This document shows, in pieces, positions 1 to 8,144 of a stretch of 64,000 bases of DNA. The translations under genes and the position numbers were made by a program. A model generated the notes under the pieces. The model did not search any database. It was not told the DNA's origin and saw only the letters and a program-made list of their open reading frames with translations. Position 1 is the stretch's first letter; the number at the start of each line of letters is the position of its first letter. The stretch lies in NCBI RefSeq assembly GCF_009765755.1, contig NZ_LMUV01000011.1, forward strand, positions 1,561,286-1,625,285, written 5' to 3'. The DNA comes from Rhodanobacter sp. L36. GTDB taxonomy: Bacteria > Pseudomonadota > Gammaproteobacteria > Xanthomonadales > Rhodanobacteraceae.

Positions 1-1
1 G

Positions 2-3000
2 CCGTCCGGTACCACGAAGATCATCACCACCGATGCCGCTGGCCGTTATTCGGCTCAGGGCATGCGCGTCGGCGGACCGTTCGATATCACCGTGTCCAAG
101 GCCGGCCTGACCCAGGCCGAACGTGACAACGTCTACCTGCAACTGGCGCAGAGCACTTCGGTCAACCTGACCATGGGTGCCGCGGCCGCCGACGCAGCCA
201 ACGCAAAGACGCTTGCCGGCGTCAGCGTCTCGGCCAACTCGCTGTCACAGACGTTCACGCCGGACAACAAGGGCATCAGCACCAATATTTCCCGCGCCGA
301 GCTGGATGCTCAGCCGACGCCAGGCCGCTCGATTCAGAACATCGTGCGCATGGATCCGCGCGTGGTCGTCACCGATCGCGCACGTGGCGAAATTTCAGCG
401 GTCGGCCAGAACAGCCGCTACAACAACATCACGGTCGATTCGATCAGCGCCAACGATCCGTTCGGCCTGAATGCCAACGGCCTGCCGACGCTTGGCACGC
501 CGATTTCGCAGGACACGATCCAGGAATACAACATCTCCACCGCGAACTACGACGTGGCCAACCGCCGCGGCCTGGGCGCCAGCGTCAATGCGGTGACCAA
601 GAGCGGCACCAATGATTTCCACGGTTCGGTGTACTACGCCTTCCAGAACCAGAACCTGATCGGCGACAACGAAAAGGGCGCCGAGTACCAGGGCTTCGAT
701 CGCCAGTGGACTGGTGGCGGCACCGTCGGTGGTCCGATCGTCAAGGACAAGCTGTTCTTCTTCGTGTCAGCGGAAAAAAGCGTGCAGGTCGGTGCCGGCA
801 GTCCTTACGGTCCAGTCGATTCGGGCGCGGGTACGCCGATCGCCGGTTTGACATCCGCGATGGTGCAGCAGGTGCGCGATGCGGCGAAAACCGTCGGCAT
901 CACGCAGGATCTCGGCTCGGTCGGCGGTGGCAATTCCAATCTCGAAGACAAGCGCTACCTCGGCAAGATCGACTGGAACATCACCAACAATCACCGTGCC
1001 AGTTTCACCTACAGCCAGACCAAGGAAAGCAAGCCGATCATCACCGGCAGCACTACCAAGCTGGTGCTCTCCAGCGGTTGGTACAACACGGCGGTGAACA
1101 ACAAGAGCTACGCGTTCCATTTCTACGATGATTGGTCCGACAAGTTCTCGACCGACACCACCTTGTCCTATTCGGATTTCAAGCAGAACCGCGGCCCGTA
1201 CAACGGCGTGGACATGCCTGATATCACGGTGTACCCAGTCGCCTTTGGTGGCCCGGCAGTGGAGTTCGGCTCCGAGTATTCGAGCCAAGCGAACGTGCTT
1301 TCGGTGAAGACGCTCAACGCGGCGTGGGCGGGCACCTTGTTCCTCGGTGACCACACCATCAAGGGCGGCGTCGATTTTGAAAAGGACAAGTACTACAACC
1401 TGTTCGTGCAGGGCCTCTTCGGCAGCTATACGTTCGAAGACTTGAAGGGCAGCACCAATACGGGCCTGCAGAATTTCCTCGCCGGCGACTACTACCAGTA
1501 TTCGTATCATCGTCCGTCGAACGGCCTCGGTCTCAACGATACCGCCGCTGCGTACAGCCTGAACCAATACGGCGTGTTCCTGCAGGACACCTGGCAGGTC
1601 AACAACAACCTGTCGGTGCAATACGGCGTTCGTATCGACATTCCGTTGATGGACGACAAGCCGCTCTACAACGCCAAGTTCGCATCGGCGCCCGGCGTCG
1701 GCGCGAATGGTGCTGCGACGGGTGGCTTTGGTCGTACCAACCAGACGAACATCAACGGCAATCGCGTGGTCCAGCCGCGCATGTCGTTCAACTACAACTT
1801 CGAAACCGAGCACATGACGCAGTTGCGTGGTGGCGCCGGCCTGTTCGTTTCCAATCCGCCAGGCGTGTGGATCGGCAACATCTTCTCGAACTCGGGCGTG
1901 ACGCAAACGCAGTTCACCTGCGGTCCGACGCAAGCCAAACCATGCAACACCAACCTGCCGCCATTCAGTCCGGATGCCCACGCGCAGAACGACGGTGCCG
2001 CCGGCGGCCAGATGACCGTGAACACGGTCGAGCCGGGCTTCCGCATTCCCAGCGCATGGAAGTTCAGCCTCGGCTTCGACAAGGAACTGCCGTGGTGGGG
2101 CCTGGTCGCAACGGTCGACTACGAGCACATCAAGCAGCGTGACGCGATCCTCTATCAGGATCTGAATCTGGGTACGCCGACGGGCGTACTGCCGGATGGT
2201 CGCGCACTGTTCTACAAGCTGACCAACAGCGATCCGAAGGCCACGGGCCAGTCGAACCGCGCCAACGCCAACCCGGTATTCTCCGGTTCCATCATCAACT
2301 TGGCCGACACCAGCCGCGGCAAAGCGGACAACCTGACCCTGGCATTGAAGAAGTCTTTCAGCGACGAATGGTCGGCGATGGTCGGCTTCAGCTGGAGTCG
2401 CGCCACCGAAGTGAATCCGGGCACGTCCAGCGTCGCGGCGTCGAACTACTTGAACGACTACGTGCGCAATCCGAACGAGAATGTCGCCAGCGTCTCGAAC
2501 TACTCCGTGCCTAAGCGCGTGATCGCTTCGCTGACCTGGCAACACCATTTCTTTGGCGACTACGCGACCAGCGCCAGCGCGTTCTTCGACGGGCACTCGG
2601 CTTATCCGTACAGCTGGACGTTCGGCAACGATGCGAACGGCGACAGCTTCACCAACGACCTCGCCTTCATCCCTAAGCCGGGTCAGGTGGAATTCCGCCC
2701 GGGTACCAGCCAGCAGCTGATCGATTCGTTCTACAGCTACATTCAGCACAACGATTACCTGAAGGATCATCAGGGCGACATCGCCAGCCGCAACGGCGAT
2801 CGTGCGGGTTGGCTCAATCAGCTCGACCTGAGTTTCAGCCAAGAAATTCCGGGCATCTTCCGCGGCAACAAGGGCATCATCCGGCTCGACGTCTACAACT
2901 TCACCAACTTGCTCAGCAAGAAGTGGGGCATCGAGAAGCGCGTGAACTTCCCCGGCGGTCGCGCACTGGCTGACTACTACGGCGTGGATCCGTTGACCGG

Positions 3001-3172
3001 CGAATACATCTACAACATCGACTGCGGCACCGCTGCCGGCGCCGGCAAAACCTGCACCAACTACGTGAAGAACGGCCAGTACAGCCCACTGACGGTTCCC
3101 ACGTACATCAACAACAACGACGATCTGGCACAGCGCTGGTCGCTGCTGCTGACGGTGAAATACACCTTCTGA
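2..3172 (+). CDS. Oar-like TonB-dependent outer-membrane receptor, 5' end outside window
   Basis: The reading frame is open from base 2, so the gene begins upstream and at least 1056 residues lie in the window. The first residues (DAAGRYSAQGMRVGGPF) are the end of a carboxypeptidase-regulatory-like beta domain, the usual N-terminal domain of Oar-type receptors. A plug region follows (SIQNIVRMDPRV, then GASVNAVTKSGTNDFHG), then a long beta-barrel rich in aromatic and Asn residues, ending in KYTF, a typical outer-membrane C-terminus. Oar-family proteins are TonB-dependent receptors; some act in development or protein/peptide export, but the substrate cannot be read here. A strong terminator follows. 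The family assignment is confident. Confidence 0.9.
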   Translation, partial: PSGTTKIITTDAAGRYSAQGMRVGGPFDITVSKAGLTQAERDNVYLQLAQSTSVNLTMGAAAADAANAKTLAGVSVSANSLSQTFTPDNKGISTNISRAELDAQPTPGRSIQNIVRMDPRVVVTDRARGEISAVGQNSRYNNITVDSISANDPFGLNANGLPTLGTPISQDTIQEYNISTANYDVANRRGLGASVNAVTKSGTNDFHGSVYYAFQNQNLIGDNEKGAEYQGFDRQWTGGGTVGGPIVKDKLFFFVSAEKSVQVGAGSPYGPVDSGAGTPIAGLTSAMVQQVRDAAKTVGITQDLGSVGGGNSNLEDKRYLGKIDWNITNNHRASFTYSQTKESKPIITGSTTKLVLSSGWYNTAVNNKSYAFHFYDDWSDKFSTDTTLSYSDFKQNRGPYNGVDMPDITVYPVAFGGPAVEFGSEYSSQANVLSVKTLNAAWAGTLFLGDHTIKGGVDFEKDKYYNLFVQGLFGSYTFEDLKGSTNTGLQNFLAGDYYQYSYHRPSNGLGLNDTAAAYSLNQYGVFLQDTWQVNNNLSVQYGVRIDIPLMDDKPLYNAKFASAPGVGANGAATGGFGRTNQTNINGNRVVQPRMSFNYNFETEHMTQLRGGAGLFVSNPPGVWIGNIFSNSGVTQTQFTCGPTQAKPCNTNLPPFSPDAHAQNDGAAGGQMTVNTVEPGFRIPSAWKFSLGFDKELPWWGLVATVDYEHIKQRDAILYQDLNLGTPTGVLPDGRALFYKLTNSDPKATGQSNRANANPVFSGSIINLADTSRGKADNLTLALKKSFSDEWSAMVGFSWSRATEVNPGTSSVAASNYLNDYVRNPNENVASVSNYSVPKRVIASLTWQHHFFGDYATSASAFFDGHSAYPYSWTFGNDANGDSFTNDLAFIPKPGQVEFRPGTSQQLIDSFYSYIQHNDYLKDHQGDIASRNGDRAGWLNQLDLSFSQEIPGIFRGNKGIIRLDVYNFTNLLSKKWGIEKRVNFPGGRALADYYGVDPLTGEYIYNIDCGTAAGAGKTCTNYVKNGQYSPLTVPTYINNNDDLAQRWSLLLTVKYTF

Positions 3173-3205
3173 TCCATTCGTAACGTTTCAGGCGTGACAA
3201 GTAAC

Positions 3206-3235
3206 ACCGGCGTCCGCGAGGGCGCCGGTTTTTTT
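3206..3235 (+). terminator. Rho-independent terminator of the Oar-like receptor gene
   Basis: A 7-bp GC-rich stem (ACCGGCG / CGCCGGT) with a 10-nt loop runs directly into seven T residues, 34 bases after the receptor stop codon. Confidence 0.9.
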
Positions 3236-3277
3236 GTGCATGCTTGACCATGTGATGCACGCGCATGAAGCTAGGCG

Positions 3278-3308
3278 GTCCGCCAGCATGCGTCATCTGT
3301 TGGCGGAC
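3278..3308. repeat. Inverted repeat in the ppnN leader
   Basis: Perfect 8-bp arms (GTCCGCCA 3278-3285, TGGCGGAC 3301-3308) with a 15-bp spacer lie 26 bases upstream of the ppnN start codon and 15 bases before its ribosome binding site. It could be a protein-binding site or an mRNA leader hairpin; no function is shown. Confidence 0.4.
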
Positions 3309-3334
3309 TAGTTCGAAAGACCCAGGAGAATCAT

Positions 3335-4738
3335 TTGAGCAACGAAAACTTCCGCAGCGCCGCCGGCAAACTTGCCACCGTCAGTGCGCGCATCTCGCCG
3401 GTCGGCGGGCTGGATATTCTTTCGCGCAACGAAGTCGCGCGCCTTCGTGGAGCGAGCGATTCCGGCCTGCATGCACTGTTGCGTCGCTGCGCGCTCGCGG
3501 TGCTGACGTCGGGCAGCATCAGCGATGATCCGCGCGCGATACTCGAGCAATATCCGGATTTCGATATCCAGGTACTGCAGCAGGACCGCGGCATCAAGAT
3601 CGAGCTCAGTCATGCGCCGGCACAGGCTTTCGTGGATGGACAAATCATCCGCGGCATCAACGAGCTGCTGGTCGCCGTGGTGCGCGATATTGTCTACGTG
3701 TCGACCCAGCTTGAGCAGACCGGGCTCGAGCTGGACGGTTCGGCAGGCCTGACGCAGGGCGTGTTCGAAATCCTGCGCAATGCGCGCATCCTCAAGCCGC
3801 ACATCGATCCCAACCTCGTCGTCTGCTGGGGCGGGCATTCGATCTCGCGCGAGGAATACGACTACACCAAACTCGTCGGCTATCAACTCGGTTTGCGCGG
3901 CCTGGATATCTGCACCGGTTGCGGTCCCGGCGCGATGAAGGGGCCGATGAAAGGCGCGACCATCGCGCACTCGAAGCAACGTCGTCGCAACAATCGCTAC
4001 ATCGGCATCACCGAGCCCGGCATCATCGCGGCCGAGTCGCCCAATCCGATCGTCAATCATCTGGTGATCATGCCGGACATTGAAAAGCGCCTCGAAGCGT
4101 TCGTGCGCATGGGCCACGGCATCATTGTGTTTCCCGGTGGCGTCGGCACAGCAGAAGAAATTCTCTACCTGCTCGGCATCCTGCTGCATCCGGACAACGC
4201 CGGCACGCCGTTCCCGCTGATCTTCACCGGCCCGAGCCAGTCGGCCGCGTATTTCGAGCAGATCGACCGGTTCCTGCGACTCGCCCTCGGCGATGAAGTC
4301 GCCGCGCATTACCAGATCATCGTGGACGACCCCGCCGCCGTGGCGAAGGCCATGATCAAGGGCATCGACAAGGTGCGCCACAACCGGCTCGATACGAAAG
4401 ACGCGTTCTTCTTCAACTGGGCGTTGCAGGTCCCGCTCGAATTCCAGATGCCGTTTCGCCCGACCCACGAGGCGATGCGCGCGCTGCAGATCCATCACGA
4501 TCGACCACTTCACGAACTCGCGGCGGATCTGCGCCGCGCCTTCTCCGGCATCGTGGCTGGCAACGTGAAAGAAGAGGGCGTGCAGGCAATCGAGAAATCC
4601 GGCCCGTTCGAGATCGATGGCGATACGGACATCATGCAGGCGCTCGACAAGCTGCTGCAGGCGTTCGTCGAGCAGCACCGCATGAAGTTACCCGGCGGCG
4701 CTGCGTATGTACCGTGCTATCGCGTGATCACGCGCTGA
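3335..4738 (+). CDS. ppnN: Pyrimidine/purine nucleotide 5'-monophosphate nucleosidase (LOG family)
   Basis: This 467-residue protein matches the E. coli PpnN (YgdH) layout and length (about 454 residues). An N-terminal extension of about 150 residues precedes a LOG/Rossmann domain with GCGPGAMKGPMKGA (about residue 195) and the signature PGGVGTAEE (about residue 267). Known PpnN enzymes hydrolyse nucleoside 5'-monophosphates to free base and ribose 5-phosphate and are stimulated by (p)ppGpp. The start is TTG at 3335, with AGGAG at 3324-3328 giving a 6-nt spacing; no ATG fits as well. The gene stands alone between a terminator and tRNA-Asn. Confidence 0.9.
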   Translation: MSNENFRSAAGKLATVSARISPVGGLDILSRNEVARLRGASDSGLHALLRRCALAVLTSGSISDDPRAILEQYPDFDIQVLQQDRGIKIELSHAPAQAFVDGQIIRGINELLVAVVRDIVYVSTQLEQTGLELDGSAGLTQGVFEILRNARILKPHIDPNLVVCWGGHSISREEYDYTKLVGYQLGLRGLDICTGCGPGAMKGPMKGATIAHSKQRRRNNRYIGITEPGIIAAESPNPIVNHLVIMPDIEKRLEAFVRMGHGIIVFPGGVGTAEEILYLLGILLHPDNAGTPFPLIFTGPSQSAAYFEQIDRFLRLALGDEVAAHYQIIVDDPAAVAKAMIKGIDKVRHNRLDTKDAFFFNWALQVPLEFQMPFRPTHEAMRALQIHHDRPLHELAADLRRAFSGIVAGNVKEEGVQAIEKSGPFEIDGDTDIMQALDKLLQAFVEQHRMKLPGGAAYVPCYRVITR

Positions 4739-4766
4739 AACGCGTTCCGAAAAGGCTGCGAATGGG

Positions 4767-4795
4767 TTGACAGCCCATGGCGGCCCCGACAAACT
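4767..4795 (+). promoter_or_regulatory. Sigma-70 promoter of tRNA-Asn
   Basis: A consensus -35 TTGACA (4767-4772) is followed after 17 bp by a weaker -10 CAAACT (4790-4795). Transcription would start a few bases before the mature tRNA at 4807. Confidence 0.6.
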
Positions 4796-4806
4796 ACGCA
4801 GCTCAC

Positions 4807-4883
4807 GCCCGAATAGCTCAGCTGGTTAGAGCACTTGACTGTTAATCAGGGGGTCGCTGGTTCGAGTCCAGCTTCGGGCGCCA
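4807..4883 (+). tRNA. tRNA-Asn (GTT)
   Basis: A complete 77-nt cloverleaf. The acceptor arms GCCCGAA / TTCGGGC pair fully, the D arm begins GCTCAGC, the anticodon GTT is at 4841-4843 in a CTGTTAA loop, and the T arm carries TTCGAGTCC. The discriminator G (4880) and an encoded CCA (4881-4883) are present. Confidence 0.97.
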
Positions 4884-4892
4884 AGAACATCA

Positions 4893-4919
4893 AAGGCTTG
4901 CAGCAATGCAGGCCTTTTT
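4893..4919 (+). terminator. Rho-independent terminator after tRNA-Asn
   Basis: A 10-bp stem (AAGGCTTGCA / TGCAGGCCTT, one G-T pair) with a GCAA tetraloop ends in a run of T residues, 9 bases after the tRNA CCA. Confidence 0.9.
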
Positions 4920-5017
4920 CTTTGGCGCTGCGTCCAGCTTGTATTGGAAGATGGCATCTTTCAATCGCGTGGCCCGCCATGCGGGTTCGCCAGGACCTCC
5001 ATCGTAGCTATGCAGAA

Positions 5018-5094
5018 CGCGGACGCTCGATCGTCGCAACTTTCGAATTCGTGGATGCCGAGCGTCCGCGAGCGTTTGCAGATGTCCGCGGACA
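5018..5094 (+). promoter_or_regulatory. Candidate activator sites upstream of a sigma-54 promoter
   Basis: A perfect 12-bp inverted repeat (CGCGGACGCTCG 5018-5029, CGAGCGTCCGCG 5059-5070, spacer 29) is followed by a perfect palindrome TGTCCGCGGACA (5083-5094). An imperfect copy, GTCCGCGAGC at 5064-5073, is centred 20 bp before the perfect one. The same palindrome in tandem occurs at 29190-29221 before another sigma-54-type promoter, so these are probably upstream activating sites for an enhancer-binding protein. Inference from sequence only. Confidence 0.5.
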
Positions 5095-5148
5095 CATCAA
5101 TCCGGGCCAAAACTATCGCGCACCCGTGAGTATTGGCGTATCTGCGAG

Positions 5149-5164
5149 TGGCACGATGCCTGCT
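5149..5164 (+). promoter_or_regulatory. Sigma-54 (RpoN) type promoter, no clear gene downstream
   Basis: TGGCACGATGCCTGCT matches the RpoN consensus TGGCACG-N4-TTGCW except at one position, with the required GG (5150-5151) and GC (5162-5163) separated by exactly 10 bp. It lies 55 bp after the TGTCCGCGGACA palindrome, a plausible distance for activation. No convincing reading frame follows before the convergent gene at 5393. Confidence 0.5.
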
Positions 5165-5255
5165 ACCTCTGAAACTCCATTCGTCATTCAGTGGATCTCT
5201 AGAAAATCTGAGTTCGATCTGGTCAGACTTTGGCACCACACATCGCGTCGATCAG

Positions 5256-5271
5256 CTGGTGCATGCACCAG
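5256..5271. repeat. 16-bp perfect palindrome
   Basis: CTGGTGCATGCACCAG reads identically on both strands. It lies about 90 bp downstream of the sigma-54-like promoter. It may be a dimeric regulator site or the stem of a small RNA; its function is unknown. Confidence 0.45.
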
Positions 5272-5392
5272 GAAGAAGGTAGGCGCGGAAACAAGAAAAT
5301 CCACGCGCAGCCGTGGAAATTTCTTCAGAAACTCTCGAGGATAAACTTCGCGTTATTGCAAGCGTTTTGCCGTTGGTTCTTCAAGGCGCCTT

Positions 5393-6658
5393 TCAAAGTT
5401 GCGATTCAAAAGGTCGGACAAGAATCTCGCCGATCTTCTGGAGCAGCGATCGCTGGTTCCATTTTTCCAGCGTGTAACGCGTGGCTCCTTTCAGATCGTC
5501 GTCCATCACCTGGGTCATCGCGCGACCGAACTCTTTCGAGTAGATGTTGAGGCTTGCCTCGTCGTTGAGGTTGAACGAGCGCATGTCGAAGTTGGTGGAG
5601 CCGACCGAAACCAGCAGGCCGTCGAGGATGAGCATCTTGTTGTGCATCATCGTTTTCTCGTACTCGTAAATCTCGACGCCGGCACCGAGCAGTTTTCCCC
5701 ATGTTCGTCTGGAGGCCATGCGAACCAGACGAGAGTCGATGTGTTTGTCCGGGACCAGTAGCCGGATACGCGCGCCGCGCGTTGTCGCCGCGATCAGCGC
5801 GTCGACCATGATGTCGTCCGGAATGAAATACGCCGCCTGCAGATCGATGGATTTTTTGGCAGCGGCGACAGCGAGCAGATACATCAGGTGCATCGACGCA
5901 TTGCCGCCTGCCGGCGAGCTGACGAACAGATGCATCCGGTCGTGGCCCGATGGAGACAGCACTGGGTAATACACATCGCTGTGCAAGACGCGGCCGGTGC
6001 TTTTGATCCAGTTGTCCATGAAGCCGGCCTGCATCTGCGCGACCACCGGTCCTTCCACGCGAAAATGCATGTCGCGCCAGTGGTCGGGATCCTGCGCATG
6101 GCCTTGCCACTGATCGGCGATTCCGACACCGCCCGTGAACCCGATGCGCCCGTCGACGACGAGCAGTTTTCGGTGCGTGCGATTGTTGAGGCGTGCGATG
6201 GAATACCAGCGAAGCGGGTGATATTTCTCGACCTCGATGCCGGCATCGACGAGCTCGTCGAGCAGCTTGCGCTCCATCTTTTCGCTACCCGCCCAATCGA
6301 GCATCACGTGGACGGGAATGCCTGCCTTCGCGCGTTCTTTCAGTGCATCGGCAAATTCCTTTCCGATATCCCCGGACCAGTAGATGTAGGTCTCGAAGGT
6401 AATGCTCGTTCTTGCTTCACGGATCGCCTGAAGCATCGACGGAAAAATCTCGTCGCCGTTCTGCAGCGGCGTAATGGAATTTCCCTCAAGCACATCGGGC
6501 CCGAGCATCGCATCCATTTCCAGCGCGAACTGGGGATCATCGATGGCATGGCAGTGCTTGACTGCATGGCGAACGGTTTTTTCGGGCCGGTGAAAATTCA
6601 TCGACACGACCACGACGAACGCCGTGATCGCGATGGCCGCAAGCACCGCGATCCACAT
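5393..6658 (-). CDS. Phospholipase D superfamily protein, cardiolipin-synthase-like
   Basis: The 421-residue protein has an N-terminal membrane segment (about residues 2-20) and two HKD active sites: HRKLLVVD (His162, Lys164, Asp169) and HNKMLILD (His339, Lys341, Asp346). Two HKD motifs are the mark of bacterial cardiolipin synthases, which condense phosphatidylglycerol or exchange phosphatidyl groups at the inner membrane; this one is slightly shorter than ClsA and has only one membrane segment. Its start codon lies 3 bases after the stop of the upstream permease gene, so the two are probably co-transcribed and translationally coupled. Other phosphatidyltransferase roles are possible. Confidence 0.85.
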   Translation of the reverse strand: MWIAVLAAIAITAFVVVVSMNFHRPEKTVRHAVKHCHAIDDPQFALEMDAMLGPDVLEGNSITPLQNGDEIFPSMLQAIREARTSITFETYIYWSGDIGKEFADALKERAKAGIPVHVMLDWAGSEKMERKLLDELVDAGIEVEKYHPLRWYSIARLNNRTHRKLLVVDGRIGFTGGVGIADQWQGHAQDPDHWRDMHFRVEGPVVAQMQAGFMDNWIKSTGRVLHSDVYYPVLSPSGHDRMHLFVSSPAGGNASMHLMYLLAVAAAKKSIDLQAAYFIPDDIMVDALIAATTRGARIRLLVPDKHIDSRLVRMASRRTWGKLLGAGVEIYEYEKTMMHNKMLILDGLLVSVGSTNFDMRSFNLNDEASLNIYSKEFGRAMTQVMDDDLKGATRYTLEKWNQRSLLQKIGEILVRPFESQL

Positions 6659-6661
6659 GGG

Positions 6662-7906
6662 TCAAGTACCTTTCTTCGACGACGCTTCCTGCGTCTGGCG
6701 CTCAAGAGGATTTTTTTCGCCTTCGAGGAAATGTCCAAACGCCGCCAGCGGCCGGATGCGATCGCAGATGATTTTGGTAATGGCAAGCATGGGCACGGCG
6801 AGGATGGCCCCGGGCACGCCCCACATCCAGTCCCAGAAGAGCAGGGCGATGATCACCAGCACCGGGTTGAGCGTGAAGCGCCTGGCCAGCAGCATCGGGG
6901 TGATGGTTTCACCTTCGACGAGGTGAATGCCCGCGTACACCACCATCGGCATGAAGGCCTTCCACAACGGATCGAGGCTCAACATGCCCACGCCGAGAAA
7001 AATCACCAGCCCCGTCAGTGGACCGAGGATCGGCACAAAGTTCAACAGGAAAGCGATGGCGCCCCAGAGCACCGCGTTTTCCAAACCCAGTGCCCACATC
7101 GCGCAGCCGGTGGCGATACCGACGAGCGCATTCATCACCGTGATGGTGACCAGATACGAGGAGATATCCGCCTCGACCTGCTGGGAGATATCGATGACCT
7201 GACGTTTGTCCCGAAAACGCGGCATGACCTCGACCAGCCGCCTGAGAAACGTGTCGCCGGAATTGAGCAGGAAGAACAACACCAGGAAGGTGGTCAGAAA
7301 CTCCGAAGCGAACGTGTGCAGCCCATCGATCAACGTCGACTCGATACCTGCCCCGGCCCCTACGGCACCCGCGGCTTCAGCGGGGGGCGCGCTGGCGGGC
7401 GCCGGTGTCGCGGAAGCTGTTGTGGGCGATGACGCAGGCGGTGGCGCAGAAGTCGACGGCGCGGGCGCCGTTCCCACGATGCCTTTCGCGTGGCTGAGCA
7501 TGTGGTCGAGCGCATTCAGCGGTGCACTGACCACACGCACGCGCTGTTCCAGACGCGGAAGTCCCTCGGGAATCCGCTTGGCCCAGCTCGCGGCGGGCCC
7601 GCTGAGCATTTCGCCGAAGCCGCCGATCAGACCGAACAGCAACACGATCATCAGAAGTGAGGCGACAACGCGAGGCACGTGCACCTTGGCGAGTAATCGC
7701 ATGATCGGCTGCAACAAGAGCTTCAGGATGAAAGCCAACACGATCGGCAGCAGTACTTCCTTGGCGAAAAACGCCCCTGCAAGAAGTGCCAGCACAAAAA
7801 GGCCGCCTTGAAAGACCACCTTCGGATCCTGCGGCAAAGGCATGTCCGACGCATCCGCCTTTTCGACGGGCGCGGCCGAGGTTGTCGGCAATTCCTGCTG
7901 TGTCAT
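6662..7906 (-). CDS. AI-2E/PerM family (UPF0118) permease
   Basis: The protein has 414 residues, with two hydrophobic segments near the N-terminus (about 30-95), a soluble stretch, then several more segments from about 210 to the end, including the family-typical FVPILGPLTG region. Residues about 150-195 form an unusual Ala/Pro/Ser-rich linker inside the soluble part. The family exports diverse small molecules or acts as an antiporter; the substrate is unknown here. ATG at 7906 is preferred over the in-frame GTG at 7909, since AGGGGTGAG precedes it. It heads a two-gene unit with the phospholipase-D-like gene. Confidence 0.8.
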   Translation of the reverse strand: MTQQELPTTSAAPVEKADASDMPLPQDPKVVFQGGLFVLALLAGAFFAKEVLLPIVLAFILKLLLQPIMRLLAKVHVPRVVASLLMIVLLFGLIGGFGEMLSGPAASWAKRIPEGLPRLEQRVRVVSAPLNALDHMLSHAKGIVGTAPAPSTSAPPPASSPTTASATPAPASAPPAEAAGAVGAGAGIESTLIDGLHTFASEFLTTFLVLFFLLNSGDTFLRRLVEVMPRFRDKRQVIDISQQVEADISSYLVTITVMNALVGIATGCAMWALGLENAVLWGAIAFLLNFVPILGPLTGLVIFLGVGMLSLDPLWKAFMPMVVYAGIHLVEGETITPMLLARRFTLNPVLVIIALLFWDWMWGVPGAILAVPMLAITKIICDRIRPLAAFGHFLEGEKNPLERQTQEASSKKGT

Positions 7907-8144
7907 CACTCACCCCTTTTTGTTGCCGATTCGATGTGTCTGGCAGCGCTACGATGTTGAGCAAACTATCGGACGGTGGAGCGTTTGCAACTCTTCGCCC
8001 GACCATGCAGCCTGATCAAAGTCGATCAGAACAGAACGGCGGGAATGCAGCATGAAACCAGAGCTGCGGTGAAGGAACTGGTTGGGAGCCCGCCGAAAAT
8101 GCCCCAATACGATCAGAGGTTCGCGTCTAGACCATCCGGGAACA

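Larger units (their letters stand above)
4920..5392. other. Gene-free stretch with palindromes and a sigma-54-like promoter
   Basis: About 470 bp between tRNA-Asn and the convergent phospholipase-D gene. Open frames here have no ribosome binding site, no recognisable domain and poor composition, so I call no gene. It contains a long inverted repeat, a 12-bp palindrome, a GG-N10-GC promoter element and a 16-bp palindrome, listed separately. It could be a lost gene's control region or encode a small RNA. Confidence 0.5.

Noticed and set aside
767..2842. A 691-codon open frame on the minus strand across the Oar-like receptor gene
   Set aside because: High-GC codon bias of the sense gene keeps this frame open; the translation has no domain, no start signal and a receptor is certain on the other strand.
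5231..5246. A second TGGCAC sequence that might be an RpoN promoter
   Set aside because: The position 10 bp after GG is CG, not GC, so the invariant -12 element is missing.
4835..5344. A 169-codon frame starting inside tRNA-Asn
   Set aside because: It begins within a tRNA and runs through a terminator; the first residues are the usual translation of a tRNA T arm.
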